Source: Oscheius onirici
Lineage: Eukaryota; Nematoda; Chromadorea; Rhabditida; Rhabditidae
Length of the DNA stretch: 64,000 bases
NCBI GenBank assembly: GCA_932521025.1
Contig: OW051471.1
Span: forward strand, 806,001-870,000
Direction of reading: 5' to 3'
The position numbers were made by a program, and so were the translations under genes. The first letter of the stretch is position 1. Each line of letters starts with the position of its first letter. Below the pieces are notes generated by a model. It was not told the origin of the DNA. It searched no databases and was given only the letters and a program-made list of their open reading frames with translations. This document shows positions 43,988-56,449 of this stretch, piece by piece.

Positions 43988-44384
43988 ATGCTTCAGACTT
44001 TGGATAGATGGTGTTACAGTTACTGTTTTGTACTAGTGTTATTCTTCAGTCTTGGTACTTGTCTGCCTTTCACAGTACCAGAGTCTTGTCTCCGGAGAAA
44101 GGCAGGTTTTTGCAATCTTGCAATATTTTGGAAAACAGTTTGACTGCGATCAAAAGTGAAATAGAAAGTCTGACAAGATATGAATGTTTCAGTCTGAACA
44201 TTAATATTGATATTTTGCTGACAAAAATGTTTCAGCTGGTCGGCGAAGAGACGAAAAGTTTAGTTTTTTGTTCGTTCCTCCTTTTTTGAGAAAATCGGTA
44301 TACCTACAGTTTACGGATCTTCTCCTATCGCAGTTTCCCACTTATTCGATACTACCCGACTATGCTTTCTGCATTTCATTTTGA
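43988..44384 (+). CDS. Candidate secreted protein (two exons)
   Basis: Exon 43988-44105 reads MLQTLDRWCYSYCFVLVLFF, SLGTCLPFTVPESCLRRKA, a signal peptide with a likely cleavage region. A GTTTTT donor and TGTTTCAG acceptor lead in phase to 44236-44384, which begins GRRRDEKFSF and ends at TGA. Dibasic runs at the junction would suit a processed peptide. The second exon is less convincing, and no family is recognised. Confidence 0.35.
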
Positions 44385-44666
44385 CTGTAAACATTTCAAC
44401 AAGCGTTTCACTTGTGGTACAAGCAAGCACTACTTTCTGATAATTGTTCTATCTTTCTTGGCGATTTTCAAAGAAATCACTATTTCACTCGAACTTTTAG
44501 AAACTTCAAATCGTCTTTTCGAAATCTTAGCCGCCATCAAAAAACCTGCTAAACATTTCATGTGTCGCGTGTCTGGCGATTTTATCTGCCTCTCTTTCTC
44601 TCTGTTTCCCAGAGAGAGTCCCGTAACTGAAATGAGGCGAGCTGATCCGTCCTCGAGGCCGTCACC

Positions 44667-44834
44667 ATGGCGGGAGACAAAGAAAAATCTCCCGCGCCGG
44701 CGAAAGCTGTGAAAGAAATGCCCTCGGTTGGCCTCCGTCGTCGTGGCCTGGGACTGAGACAAAGAGTCGTTTTGGGAGAAAGAGGAAGGATAGCTGTCTC
44801 GGTTGAGAGTAGTACAGGATTGGATAGGGACTAA
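44667..44834 (+). CDS. Candidate short basic ORF (55 aa)
   Basis: ATG in a good context (TCACCATGG); the product starts MAGDKEKSPAPAKAVKEMPS and becomes arginine-rich. It could be a first exon whose splice donor I cannot place. Both strands are GC-rich here. Confidence 0.25.
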   Translation: MAGDKEKSPAPAKAVKEMPSVGLRRRGLGLRQRVVLGERGRIAVSVESSTGLDRD

Positions 44835-45870
44835 GAGAGATGGACAGAGAGACAGAGGAAAAGAGTCCCAGGTCTGAAGTCTCTTCAGTCTGATCCAGTT
44901 AGCTTATAGTTAGATTTTGGTCTGTTTCTGTGTACAACTCTTTGAATACAGTAAAACCGGCAGAGGAAGAGAGACAGAGAGCCAGGGATGTAGTTGTTAT
45001 TGAGGACAATATAATCTGGCTGAGGACAAACTACGATTGGTGTACTGCTACAAAACTGTACTTTACGAAAATTCTTGGCAAGAATAACATCATTTGATAC
45101 AGGAAATATGAGCCAGTAGTATCTTTTTTTTGTTCTAATTTATAACATGGTAGTGGAACATTTACAGAACTTTTCGAGAGTCAATAAAATCTCGAATGTT
45201 TTGTACTTTCTACCAAGTGCGCGGGCTTCGTTTGTACCGAATCAACCCATTTTGATACGATAATCCCGACTGAACGATAAAAAAGTGATCTCATGAGCAA
45301 AGACGAGGATTTTTGTGTAGAAATTCTTTTTGTCCAGTTACGCAGTTCAGACACGTTATTGTCCTCTTTTTTGGTCAGTAACACTCATAGTCAGGGAGAA
45401 GACAAATTCCTTCTTCAAAGAATCAACTTTTTCACAGATCGTTGCTGTTCAAAATGTTGCTTGAATCTAAAAAAAAATTTCAGAGTTTGCCACAATTTTA
45501 CTTCACATTCCACAGATATACTTTTTCAAGGTTTTCTGCTATTTTGACGGGCAGTACACCACTTTGCTTCATCTCGTACGTCAGCCTTGCATCGAAACCC
45601 CATTCAAAATTACGCCTAGCACGAAAGAAACTGCGGTCAGAAACAACAGACTCATTTTCAAAGGGTTTTCAACAAATTTGTAAACAGGGTGAGTACAAAT
45701 AAAAGTGACCTACTATTTTAAACAGCAAAAAGAGGCAGACTTTGGAAAAAAAAATTCTCACCTTGTCCATATAGTCGCTTTTACAGTTGTTTTCACTGTG
45801 ACGATTGGAAAGAATACATACTTTCAAAAAAATGTGGCTTTACAAAACTAACAAGCAGCCAGAAGAATCT
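44835..45870. other. Intergenic stretch between small ORFs and bestrophin 3' end
   Basis: No supported exon. Several short ORFs lack coding character. Confidence 0.45.
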
Positions 45871-45872
45871 CA

Positions 45873-45878
45873 TTTATT
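45873..45878 (-). terminator. Polyadenylation signal AATAAA for the bestrophin gene
   Basis: TTTATT on the plus strand, about 155 bases past the bestrophin stop codon; the nearest good signal downstream. Confidence 0.45.
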
Positions 45879-46030
45879 CCTCCACGTCTCTTCTTCTTAC
45901 CCTTTTCTTCTCTCTAGCCTTCAAAAACAATAAAATAGCTACAAAAAACGTGAATAAACAAAAAAAAGTGCAGATCTGAGCTCGTCTTCTTTGGCAATTG
46001 GTGGCTTTTTGGTTAATCTCTCTCTCTCTT

Positions 46031-49000
46031 CTAGGAATGATCTTCACTGTCCTGCGTCCCAATGAAAAAGTCTTTGCTCCGTTGTCGGCCCTCAGATTCA
46101 TCTTTTTTGGGCTCCTGTTTTTCGTCCTTTGTCTCGTCTTTGACCGTAATGCTGTCCAAGATGACGCTCTTTTTTCGCTGGGACTGAAAAAAATGCGTAA
46201 TTATGGGAAAACAACTGCTTTTTGTGGATTATAATTAGGAGTTAGTAGTAACAAGTTCAGACAATTCAGTATTACGAGATAGGAATGCGAGAACTTTGCA
46301 TGTTATTTTGTTCGAATTATAACTAGGTAGTAAAACATTTCCCACTTTTTTTTTAAACAGTAAAACATTTATAAAACTTTCAATGTTTGTGAACTTTGGT
46401 TCTTCTTTTGGTAGTTTCCGAACAGAAACGGACTTTGAGTGGTTCAGAGTAACTTGTAAGAAATATATAGGGGGGGGGGGGGGGGGGGGGGTCAGTAGGT
46501 AACCTTAAAGGGACAGTCTCATTATAGCCGTGCAGGGGAAACAAGCCAACTGCGTGGCAGGACCCATAACAGAAAATAACATCTGAAATGAATGGTGGAA
46601 CGCTAAAATTGATGGAAAAATGACGGAAATAGGTAACGGCTTTTTGGTCTATTTCGGTCAATTTCCCACTAATTTTAGCGTTCCACCACACATTTTAGGG
46701 GTAATTTTTGACGAGAAATCAATTAGAAACAAGCAAAAATCGAAAAAATGAGTGTAGAACGAGAAAAACGCAAAAAAAAAGTTTGTCGTGGGTCTCGCCA
46801 CGCAGTTGGCCAATTTCCCATGAACGGCTAGACGGCCATAATGTCAGTGTCCCTTTAAAGGGACAGTCCCATTATAACCAGATTGGAATATTCTAGAAAG
46901 CCCGCGCATTAAAACCTCAAACACCTCAAATGTTGAATTTCCGTGTTTTTTTTCTTATTTTTTCGACTTCTACTTGTTTTTAATCGATTTGTCGTCGAAA
47001 ATTACCTCTAAAACAAGTGGTGGAACGCTAAAAATGGTAAAAAAATAAAAAAAAAATAGACAAAAAATCACTTTTTGGCCTAAAATACGTTATTTCCGCT
47101 TATTTCCGTCATTTTTCTACCAATTTTAGCGTCCCACTACTCATTTTAGGGGTTATTTTTGACGAGAAATCGATTAAAAACAAGTAAAAATCGAAAAAAG
47201 TAGTGGAGAACGAGAAAAACGCCAAAATGAAATTTGTCGTGGGTCCCGTCACGCAGTTGCCTGATTTCCCCTGAACACACGTTCACACACAATGAGACTG
47301 TCCCTTTAAACGAAGATGTGGGCAGCCAACCTATTACAGGAAGTGCAATCTGCTTTTATATATGCAAACTGTGGAACAAAATAAGGCAAATTTTTGAAAG
47401 CCCTATTACTTCTTCTTCTCGTTTCATCTTCCCCATAACTGCTTCTTCATAACGTCCTATCAACTTTTTGACCACGAAAATACAAAAAAAAAACCCACAG
47501 TAGCCGTCTCATCGTCCGTCTCCTCCGCCTCTTCCACATTCTCCAGAACGTGATGCTCAAAATCGACGGGTGTCTTTATGTTGGCATTCGAGGCAGATTT
47601 TCGGACCTCTTTAGACCTATCAGAAGAACTGGGTTGTAGGACATTGCTGATGTCTTCGTCTGCAAATTTGTGTTTTGCCGATATTGCGTGAAGAGATCAT
47701 TTTCTTTTCATTCAAGAATTGTTGTGGTTTATATAAAACAAAAAAGGTAGAAAATTTCTTGTTTTTCTGTGTTTCGAGCTTTTGATATAGCTTTCGAAGA
47801 ATGAAGGCAAATGTTTCGCCTTTCAAATTGTAATCATTCCCGTAAAATATTCATTTCCTAGGAATATGATTTTTTTTCAACTTTGCTATAAATCTGACTT
47901 CAAACAAAAGCCTTGCTCACTGGACAGTACATTTCACACCAAAAAGTGAGATTCTTGTAACTTTTTTGTACAATTCTTACAATCTTTTATGTGTTCTGCT
48001 CTTCGAACTTTCCGAAACACACATTGAAGGCCTATTCATGTAATTTTCGCAAGATATGGGGGGTCACGGCACTGCATGGAACAACTGTGAAAACTTCATT
48101 CTTTTGGTTGCATACCTTTGGCGTGAAACCAAAACAATGAAGCCTAAGAGTAGCGGTCTTTTCTTCCGCGGAAGAATAGTCTCGCGTCCTTGTTCCACTA
48201 ATCGTGGATGTTCGAAAATATTCCACTTTCAGGCGCGATCAAGAAATTTCAGAAAGAATGCGTTTCTACTTTTTTCAAATGTTTCAACTTTACTAGACAT
48301 CTGACTCTAAGCAAAAGTTGTGCTAATGCCTTTGCGTCTAAGTAAAGGTTTCGGATTTTCAAATAATTAGCCTATCCCTGATGGGAACTGTCTTTCCAAC
48401 TTGCCGGGACAGATGCGTTCAAGCGTTTCAGAAATTAATTTTAGGCTAAGAATCTGGCAAAAGTTCTTCTTTCTTATCTTCAGTGTTAGCTGTTTTTCAA
48501 CCCTTTTTGTTCCGCCCCTGTATTAAATGGTACTAAAATCAGGCAAAGCCTATATGTCGAATGTTTTATAACAAAAACTCACGACTCTCTTCAAATCCCC
48601 CATTGGCGAAGCTCTTCTCTCCTCCGGGAGTACTATTTTCCCTGTTTAGGACCTTCTTTGAGCGATCCAGATGCTCCAAATTGCCGTGGGAGAGCGTTTT
48701 TCTTGGCTGTTCGTCATGAATGTGACCTCGGGAGAAGGATCTAGAAGATTTATTTTTTGAAATTGTGAATTTCCAGGAATTGCATTGGTTTCACAGTTTT
48801 CTAGATAAGTGGCGGTAACCTTAAATCAACAATTCTGAGTTGCTAAGAATTCTAATAAACAACTTTTCTCAAACTTTTTTTTTTGCTTCACTGTTTCTTC
48901 TTAGCCAGAGAGGACCTTTGGTCTTATTTCAGATGTCCTCTTTTTTTTTACTGCTTACCTTTCCAACTTATTCTTGAAGCTTCTGAACATTTCAAGTGAT

Positions 49001-52000
49001 CCGACGGACGTTCGACTCTGTCTCTGCTCATTCCTGAAAAGGCACTGGATGTTCAGTCTCTGATTCTCTATCACTGTCAATGTTATTGTCTCCGTCACTG
49101 TCACTGTTCTCTCTGTTCCTCTTCCCATACTCACTGTCTAACCGGCACCACACTGACTCTTCTCCTCAGTGATGGAGAATTGAGAAGCAAAGGATCCCTA
49201 TCATCAAAATGCGGTACCATCTTGATTTCCTGTACCGACTGGGACAGCCTAAAATTCTACAGTAACCCAAAACTTTAGACTTTTCTCACTTTACGTCACT
49301 GACGGACCCCTTCAGTGGAGTATTGGGTACTTTTGCCGTTTCTTCACTGTACAGCGGCTCGACTTCTTCGTCCCAGAAAGGATCCCTGAGAAGGTCTGGA
49401 GGACGATCATAACCCTGGTCAACCATCATCAGGACCATGGTAATGTTACGGTCAATGAGGGCGTTGCATTCGAAATCACTGTAATTTTGAAATTTTGGGG
49501 GGAAAGGACAGAAAAATACTCGTCATCCTCTCCGAAGGGGTTCAACATCTGCTCGGCGACTTTCATCCAGCCCATGTAGAAAATAAACTGAAGGGTGGAC
49601 ATGATGGGAAAGTAGAGGTCGATCTGAAGTCTGTTTTTTGTCAAAATATTTCAGGAAAATTGTTCGAATTCCTACAGCCCACCAATTGCTTTCAACGTGA
49701 GGCAGTATAATTTTGAAACAAGTTCAAAATTTTCGGGTTTCAGTTTTTTTTGGGAGACTTTTGGTAATCAAACTAGCTGATTTGTCAATGCCGCATCTTT
49801 TCTTCCTCTGTATTTTTGTTTGGAAACTTTTGCGACTGGTCATTGTCAAACCTTCACAAAAGAGCTTTTAGCTTCTGGACGAAACTTGTTTTTTCGAAAC
49901 ATTTCTGCAGTTTTGTCACAAAGTTCAACATCGAACGTGTCCGTGTCCTATTCTCATGACGAACACGAAAGTGCAAAACTTCGCTGTTTGAGACTCGAAC
50001 ACAGTTCAAACACTACAAAGTTCCTGATTTTCGGGCGACTACGGTAGTTTTTAGAGTAAGGTAGTAATGGAAGTATTCAAACCCACCTCAGTCTTGTTAT
50101 CAGCATGTTCCGAAACGACATACTGTCTGGCCAGTAGACAGACCAAAAAGTAGGTGTGTACGGCTAGACAGACGAGTTGAGGATACATAATCGGGATGGG
50201 GACCCAATCGTAATTGCAAATCCAAGCCAGTCCCGTTCGGAACTTTTTAATTTCCTCCTGGACGACTACCTGGTAGTAGTCGGACTCGATCAGCCCCTTT
50301 TTTCTGGCGTCGTAGGTCAAGGCGAGTGCCCATTGGAACGGCAGCCAGTACTTGCTGTAACGGTACTGGATCTCGTCGAATCGCTCCTTCTCGTGCGGCA
50401 TCATGAAGCCTGGAAATTTAAGTTTTTGTAAAGACGTGGTCAACAACACCAAAAAAAACTGAAAGTTTTCACTCGTTTTGCAGCATTTTTCAACTTTTTT
50501 TAGCTCGCTTCAATGGATACAGTTTTCTTTTTGAGTATACTCTGAATCTAAAATATTTTAATTGCGATGGTGTCTGTGGCGGACTCTGTTTGTTTGTCCA
50601 TGGCCACAAGAATCGTTGTAGCAAGTCAATTCTTTAGAAAACGATAAAGATCAGGTAGAAAAGTTTGATGCTACGACGCGACGTAGTTGTCTGGTTTCTA
50701 TTAGAAGCATTCGTAAGAATGTGCAATTACGTTTTTCAAGGTCAAGACGACATTTTCTGACTTTGCGCTGTTCTGCAAAGTTGTGGCCCCTGACGTCCTC
50801 TACAACTTTGCAAAACATCAAACAGCTGAAAAATGTCGTCCTGACCTTCTAATAAAAGTTTTAGGGTAGTCTGTTAATCTTAAAAATGAAGTGATACCGT
50901 AGCCGTTTTCTATTCGTTTAGACAGCCCCTTTAGCACACAAATGCGAAAATTGGTTGCATATCTTGGCTAAGTATCCAAGGTTAGGCATAAATTTAAATG
51001 TAAATGGATCTCGGAAAGAATAGAAAACGGTTACAGTATCGTCCTCTTCGAAACAAACAGGCTGAACTGCAATCATCAAGGGTAAATTCATTGAACGCGC
51101 TCGAAATTCAAAAGAAACTTTTTTCCTTTCAAAAACAGTGGTTGTAAATTTTTGGATTGTTCATTGTTCCTTCTCGTGAGACATCATGATGCCTAGAGAA
51201 CACAATTTTGTCAAAAGACAGACAACTACATCAGAAAACCAGCAAAACTAAGAACTATTTCAGGTCTCTTTGAAACATTTTTCAATATTTTCCAATCAAA
51301 AACGTCTTTTCTCTTTGATCACTGCAGAAACTACGGGAACTTTTTTTTCAAATATTTTCCAACTTTACCATATAAGAATCAGGCTCATAAAACATACAGT
51401 ACATTTTCGCGAAATATAATTCACCTGCAGCAACTACAGTATCCAGTGTCGGGAATCTCCTCCTTGTCCTCATACTGATGTCTCGAAAAACCAGAACTTG
51501 TGCCAATTCACAGTAACGGACAATGTTCCTTCTGTACATTCTGGCCTGTTCTGTCCTTCCGCGAAGATATTCGGCTGTCATGAGACCAATGCTGGAAAAT
51601 TTGAGTAGTACAAGAAGTTAGAAAATTCATTTTTTCGACCCCATTTTTCCAGATGTGGGACACTACATGCAATCCAAAAATGGCCTTTGCCTAAGAATTT
51701 GAAACAGTCCAAAGGCTTGTGCTTATTCCAAGATTGGAGCGAAAGTACTCTTTGACGAATATTTTTGGTTTCAATGGAGACATAAATCATAGGGAACTTG
51801 GCTTCAGTTACTCAGTTACCGCTTTCCACTGTTTTTAAAGTGAAATTTTTGTTGATTCAATTGCTCGAAACTTTTTCACCTGCAATCTCGCCAGCCGTAT
51901 CTTGAAGCCTACGAATTTTTTTTTGGAAACCTCGTAAACTTCCTTACAGAAGTATCTAAACTATCTAAAGCGCAATGGTGTCTGTCGTGGACTCTGTTTG

Positions 52001-53734
52001 GATGTTTGTTTGTTTGTCGGGACCTCGAATGGTCGCTACAAGTCAGACATTGTCAGGATAAGATAGTTGGAATGGTAAAGAGTTTAATAGGGTTTGGTAA
52101 TTAGAACTTGGACAGAAGTTACGTATGTGAGCGTGTGAGGTCCAAGGGCGGCGAAAGCCGTGGTGGACGACAGGTGTTCTCTGAATGTTTCTGCTTTCAG
52201 CAAATGTGCAAAAAACACAAATTTCAGGTTTCACCAGTTGTTTCGCATTTTTGTTGTCAAAATATATTTTCTTGTTTCAAAATTTCCGTATAGTTCGTTG
52301 AGTATTCCTGCACAACGCTGGTACCGTGCGACAAAACAACGGAATTTTATCAAAATAATGCCGTAAATTTCATCTGGTTTTAATTTAATTGAAAGTCAGT
52401 TTCTTCACAAAATTTATAATTTGCAGAGGTCAGATGCTTTTAGCAGGTTGGAAAAAATGGTTGACATTCCTACCATACTGTAAAAACCAGGCTTGTGCCA
52501 TGGGGCGGCTGGGGCGGGGCGGGCAAATTCAGCGCTGATTTCTGGAACGGGGCGGGTGGGGCGGACCAAGTTCAGCTAAAATCACCAAAAACTAATATTG
52601 CAGCGCTGAATTTGCCCGCCTCGCCCCAGAATTCAGCGCTGAATTTGCCCAAGTATAACTTTTGAAAAACTCTCGACAAACGAAGAACCAATGGCTCTCC
52701 AGTGTTCCAACTAGCAAATAGAAGGATTATGGAACATTCCTGATCATTACCTAAGCTTATTGACAGGTTCAAAAAGCCTTTGAAACTTTCAAACAAGAGC
52801 TTCTTTCTGGTTTCAGAAAAGGTACAAAATTTCAGTTAGAACTACTATTTCGGAAGCAAAAGTTTCGAAAGAAAATATAAATTTTTTTGTTTCAAACTCC
52901 TCCGTCGTGAGGTAGGTTGTGAAGTGTTTTTGTACACTATTGTTGATTGCCGCTTCTTTTTGCTTGAAAAGGTTTGTAAAGAACGCGATTATTCAAATTG
53001 CACTGATTTTTCTGAACAGGCTTAGTGAGCCAACAAAAACTTTTTTTTTTTTTTTACAAATCATCAATTTTTTTGGTTTTGCCGTTCCGAAGGAAGCTCA
53101 GCATAAAGACAAAAAGGTTCAGGTATCTAACAATTTGATGAAACATTTGAAATTTTCACGATTTCCAAGCATAAAATAGCAATTGTCGATTTTTTTGGAG
53201 TTAATCATCATTTCTGTTCAGTATCCCAGTACTCTACGCACCTACATCACTGAATCATTATTTTTACCAAATTAGCCAATTTTACCTTTAGCTAATTTTT
53301 CAGTCCAAAACTCCTCCCAAAAACTCACTTATCAATGAATCCGATAATCTGGTAGAGGTAGGTCCACCTGTTGACGACGGCCGTCACAAAAAAGCCGAGC
53401 ATAAAGTTCAAAGGAATGTAGCTGAGTCGGTTATCGCAGTACTGGACCACCCGTTCGAAGATTCTGAATAGGTTTTTTTTGCTTCAAAAAGAAGTCAAGA
53501 AGAAAACTTTTGTTCGCATCGTATTCTCCAGCCGAATCTGATTGAAAAAGCCTACCTTTGCTGTCCTGGCGACAACGTAGTCCTATATATGATGCTAATA
53601 ATTGCATAGAAAATGAGCCAGACAAAAAGTTCCAAAATTACAGCTTTCCATATACTGCCTCGCCATTTGAGAAGCAGCTTGAACAATGTCCATGGTTTTG
53701 ATGTTGACACGGCCAAGTTGTAGTTGATCGTCAT
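46031..53734 (-). CDS. Bestrophin chloride channel (complete, 11 exons, about 585 aa)
   Basis: Exons 53734-53556, 53463-53329, 51591-51425, 50409-50087, 49623-49520, 49478-49290, 49248-49135, 49033-48959, 48740-48583, 47659-47499 and 46183-46031, all phase-consistent. The N-terminus is [20 protein letters not shown]; then [18 protein letters not shown], where I, F and F fall at the bestrophin neck-gate positions; VPIPIMYPQ; and the calcium-clasp region [19 protein letters not shown]. Bestrophins form pentameric calcium-gated anion channels in the plasma membrane. Residues after about 340 are a variable, charged tail, as in the family. The ATG directly follows CTCTCCCAG, consistent with a splice (possibly trans-splice) acceptor. 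Nematodes have many best paralogues; this one is not assigned. Introns carry MITE, Helitron and foldback relics. Confidence 0.93.
46470..46491 (+). repeat. G homopolymer (22 bases) in a bestrophin intron
   Basis: Uninterrupted G run on the plus strand (C on the transcribed sense). The longest of at least nine G/C runs of 10 or more in the window. Confidence 0.95.
46509..46854. mobile_element. TTAA-flanked MITE, first of a back-to-back pair
   Basis: AGGGACAGTCTCATTATAGC at the left and ATGTCAGTGTCCCT at the right; TTAA at 46505-46508 and 46855-46858. The same family as 30403-30859. Confidence 0.8.
46859..47305. mobile_element. TTAA-flanked MITE, second of a back-to-back pair
   Basis: AGGGACAGTCCCATTATAAC at the left and AATGAGACTGTCCCT at the right; shares the TTAA at 46855-46858 with its neighbour and has TTAA again at 47306-47309. 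Confidence 0.8.
48160..48205. repeat. Short repeat with CCGCGG-centred palindrome
   Basis: GTCTTTTCTTCCGCGGAAGA then ATAGTCTCGCG recurs inverted at 63889-63925 (GCGAGACTATTCCTCCGCGG). In a bestrophin intron here; near the window end there. Confidence 0.55.
50567..50650 (+). repeat. Helitron 5' relic in a bestrophin intron
   Basis: GCGATGGTGTCTGTGGCGGA then CTCTGTTTGTTTGTCCATGG matches the 5' part of other copies; no 3' end. Confidence 0.6.
51953..52110 (+). repeat. Helitron 5' relic in a bestrophin intron
   Basis: TCTAAACTATCTAAAGCGCA then ATGGTGTCTGTCGTGGACTC, then AAGTCAGACATTGTCAGGAT; the 3' hairpin is absent. Confidence 0.65.
52496..52645. repeat. GC-rich foldback
   Basis: GGGGCGGGGCGGGC followed by AAATTCAGCGCTGA, and the inverse CAGCGCTGAATTTGCCCGCC after a loop of about 70 bases, with a further partial repeat. 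Strikingly GC-rich for its AT-rich surroundings; in bestrophin intron 2. Confidence 0.75.
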
Positions 53735-53763
53735 CTGGGAGAGGTTCAGATGGTGAGAGAGTC

Positions 53764-53766
<3 letters not shown>

Positions 53767-53835
<69 letters not shown>
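53767..53835. repeat. (GA)n microsatellite upstream of bestrophin
   Basis: About 34 GA units, 32 bases before the bestrophin ATG; on the sense strand it is (CT)n, in the leader or trans-splice acceptor region. Confidence 0.95.
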
Positions 53836-53839
<4 letters not shown>

Positions 53840-53840
<1 letters not shown>

Positions 53841-55190
53841 GGGTAAGAGAGTGAGAGAATCAAAGAGAGACAGTAAATAATCTCTCCTTGCCAGGGAAAA
53901 CAAATGAAAGTGACTCAGGCAACAACCGGTTTCGGATCAAAAGTCGATTCGGATGACGTCTATTAGTTCGACAGATACGTCTCTCCAACCAACATGACGA
54001 ATCGTTTTCTCTCTCTAGTTTTATGGCCTATGGGAAAGTCATCTCTAAAGAATCAGACTTTCCCCAGAGGCTGAATCATGTGGGACTGTTTTCGCTGAAT
54101 ATGGATGGGTAAACAGAGATCTTTCAAAGAGTAGCACTGTTTTGATTGTGGGAGTAGAGTAGCAAGAACACCTGCATGTTTTTCTTGGAATATTTCACGA
54201 GATTGTGAAAAGTAGAAGATTTCTGCGTTGGACGCTTGGACACGAAGAAGCTCTGCCTACCGAAGAAAACCTCAATTTTCCGGTTCGCCTAGACATAAAA
54301 AGGGAGCTGAAAGCGAAGAAACCTTCTCATTTTTTGTTATCCAGCTGATCAAACGCCAAAATAATGTGGTCAGTTAAAAAAAACAGATCAAAAGTGACAC
54401 GCAGTGAATACGCTTTATTAGCAGTACTTTCTTCTAAAGTCAAAGTGAAACCAAACTTTTGTATAAACAGTCAAAAGCAGTCACTGAACGAGTTTGAGTT
54501 TGCAAAAAATACAGTTTCAGCAAAAACACAAGATGCCCGAAAGATTTCTCTTCTTGTTCACAAAGCGCATTTTCGATAAAAAAATTGAAGAAAAAGAAAA
54601 ATAGAAAAGTTTTGTGGTCATTTTCATCTCATATTTTGTTTCACTACTACAATTTAGCATGGCTCACACTTGTAGAACGGTAGAATTGGATAGCCTAGGA
54701 CAAAAATTTACGAAACAAACCGCAAAAACGCGGCAAATCGAGACAAACTTGACAACTCAAACCCTAGCGCAACAATTTTAGTGCATTTATTTGCACAGTG
54801 AAACAAAAAATGGTTTGAAAAGGGGGGGGGGTGAACAAAGGGACAAAGGGATTGAAGACGTGACAACCAGTCATACTCATTCAGACTATTAGAACCGTTC
54901 GAAAAATTGCAACTTTCCGAACTCAATGGCCTGAATTTCTATGCCGCCGGACTGTCCTAGAATCCCTGGACGGTACAGAAAAAAACTGGAAAATTACTAA
55001 AATTTCCCCATCTCTGCTAAGAAACCACGTGTTGGAAAACCAATCAGAGATCAGAAGCAATAGTCTCCCGCCGCGTCGCCGCTCTTTTACGACCTGGTGT
55101 TCATGTTCTCAAACTTTCGGACTTTTGAATATGGTTGGCAAACATTAAAAGTATTGCTTGCCGTAGATGGCAGGCAATACAGTTAGAGGG
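53840..55190. other. Probable bestrophin promoter and intergenic stretch
   Basis: No exon seen. A G run of 10 lies at 54822-54831. Confidence 0.45.
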
Positions 55191-55194
55191 ATAG

Positions 55195-56213
55195 GGGGGC
55201 TGACTGTCTGTGTTGGGCGAGAAAAATGAGGGGAAGACAAACATCTTTATAACTTATGTTAGGTTCAGAATGGAATTTTGTTCTTTAATTTGGAATCCCT
55301 ATCTCAAAAAAGACGTTAATTCCTTAGAAAAAATCCAAAAGGGCTTTTCTAGAATTCTTTGGCTAAAGAACAATCGAGGGCTGACATATAGAGACATGCC
55401 CAGCTACGAAACGCGTTTAAGACTTTTGAGTATCCACTCATTGCTAACCAGAAGGTTGGTTAATGACATTTTGTTTGCTCGTACTTTTTGGGTTTAGGAT
55501 TTACGAAAATTTCTGTTTTGTTTCGTTTTTGTCCTTCCAATGGACGGAAAGTGCAATTCAAGCTTGTATCTAAACAGTTCTCAAACAGGTGTATATGCAA
55601 GTACAGGTTCTCTTGTAGCTACAGGATGTCGCGGCTACTTGAAGATTCGAGTTTGTCATCTCTAATTTTTTTGGGCGTTCTACCCTTATTCAGCACATTG
55701 CTCTACATTCGGACGCGATTCTTGGTCTTCTAGACGGATGATTCCTTGAAGAAGACCTGCACTCGATACTCTTTCCCCCCCTTTTCACATTTAGCATGGT
55801 TTCCGACTCAACCAAGGTTTCAAAATAGTGCCTAATTCACGCAGACAGGTTGGAGCACACCCCTATGGGTTAATGATGTCACTCCCGTTACCTCTGTTGA
55901 TTGGATTCAAGGCCTCTCTCATGTATGGAGTAGATTTTCATTGTGCATTTATAGTGGCTAGGGGGATAGTTTACTGCGGCCCAGAGTGGTGAATATGAGA
56001 TGTAAGCTAACTATTGGTTAATTGAATCTTTCAGTTAGACTTTGCTCATTTTTCAGCAGTTTGGCTATTATACGTCCCGGTTATAGACACAGCCCGAGTG
56101 TTTTTAAACAATTTTTGATTCCTAAAGTTGAATAGGTACCCTCTGCTTTTCCCCCCTTGTACATTGTAACAATGTTTTGCCTATGGCAAAATGAATATTC
56201 TATTCTATTCTAT
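55195..56213 (+). pseudogene. CR1/SAM-like LINE, 3' end
   Basis: The frame 55210-55497 has the post-RT pattern FCSLIWNPYLKKDVNSLEKI then QKGFSRILW and LLSIHSLLTRRLVNDILF, typical of CR1/Jockey-type C-termini. It continues in a broken frame (KISVLFRFCPSNGRKVQF) and a 3' UTR, and ends ATGAATATTCTATTCTATTC, a short simple-repeat tail at 56190-56213. 5'-truncated and inactive. Confidence 0.8.
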
Positions 56214-56232
56214 TTTTTAGGCGAGTGGAAAG

Positions 56233-56448
56233 ATGGGAAGATTGTGGGGAAAATTTGGAGAAAAACAGGCTGATGAAGAGATTTTGATAAGTATGATAGA
56301 CACAGTAAAAGGCCTTCCAAGGAACTGGAGTTATAGGAAAAGTGAAGCAAAAATATGCAGAAATTCGAAAGTGAGACAAAAAATTGAAGACTTTCAGTTG
56401 TGGAATCCAAAAAGTAATAAACAAAGTTTGAAGGGCAGGTTTTACTGA
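56233..56448 (+). CDS. Weak candidate ORF, 71 aa
   Basis: Starts MGRLWGKFGEKQADEEILIS directly after the LINE tail and ends at TGA. The charged, helical composition is protein-like, but there is no splice partner or family match. The opposite-strand ORFs over it are not credible. Confidence 0.2.
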   Translation: MGRLWGKFGEKQADEEILISMIDTVKGLPRNWSYRKSEAKICRNSKVRQKIEDFQLWNPKSNKQSLKGRFY

Positions 56449-56449
56449 A

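Noticed and set aside
53595-53903. 102-aa minus-strand ORF rich in Leu-Ser repeats
   Set aside because: It is translation of the GA/CT microsatellite running out of frame into bestrophin exon 1.
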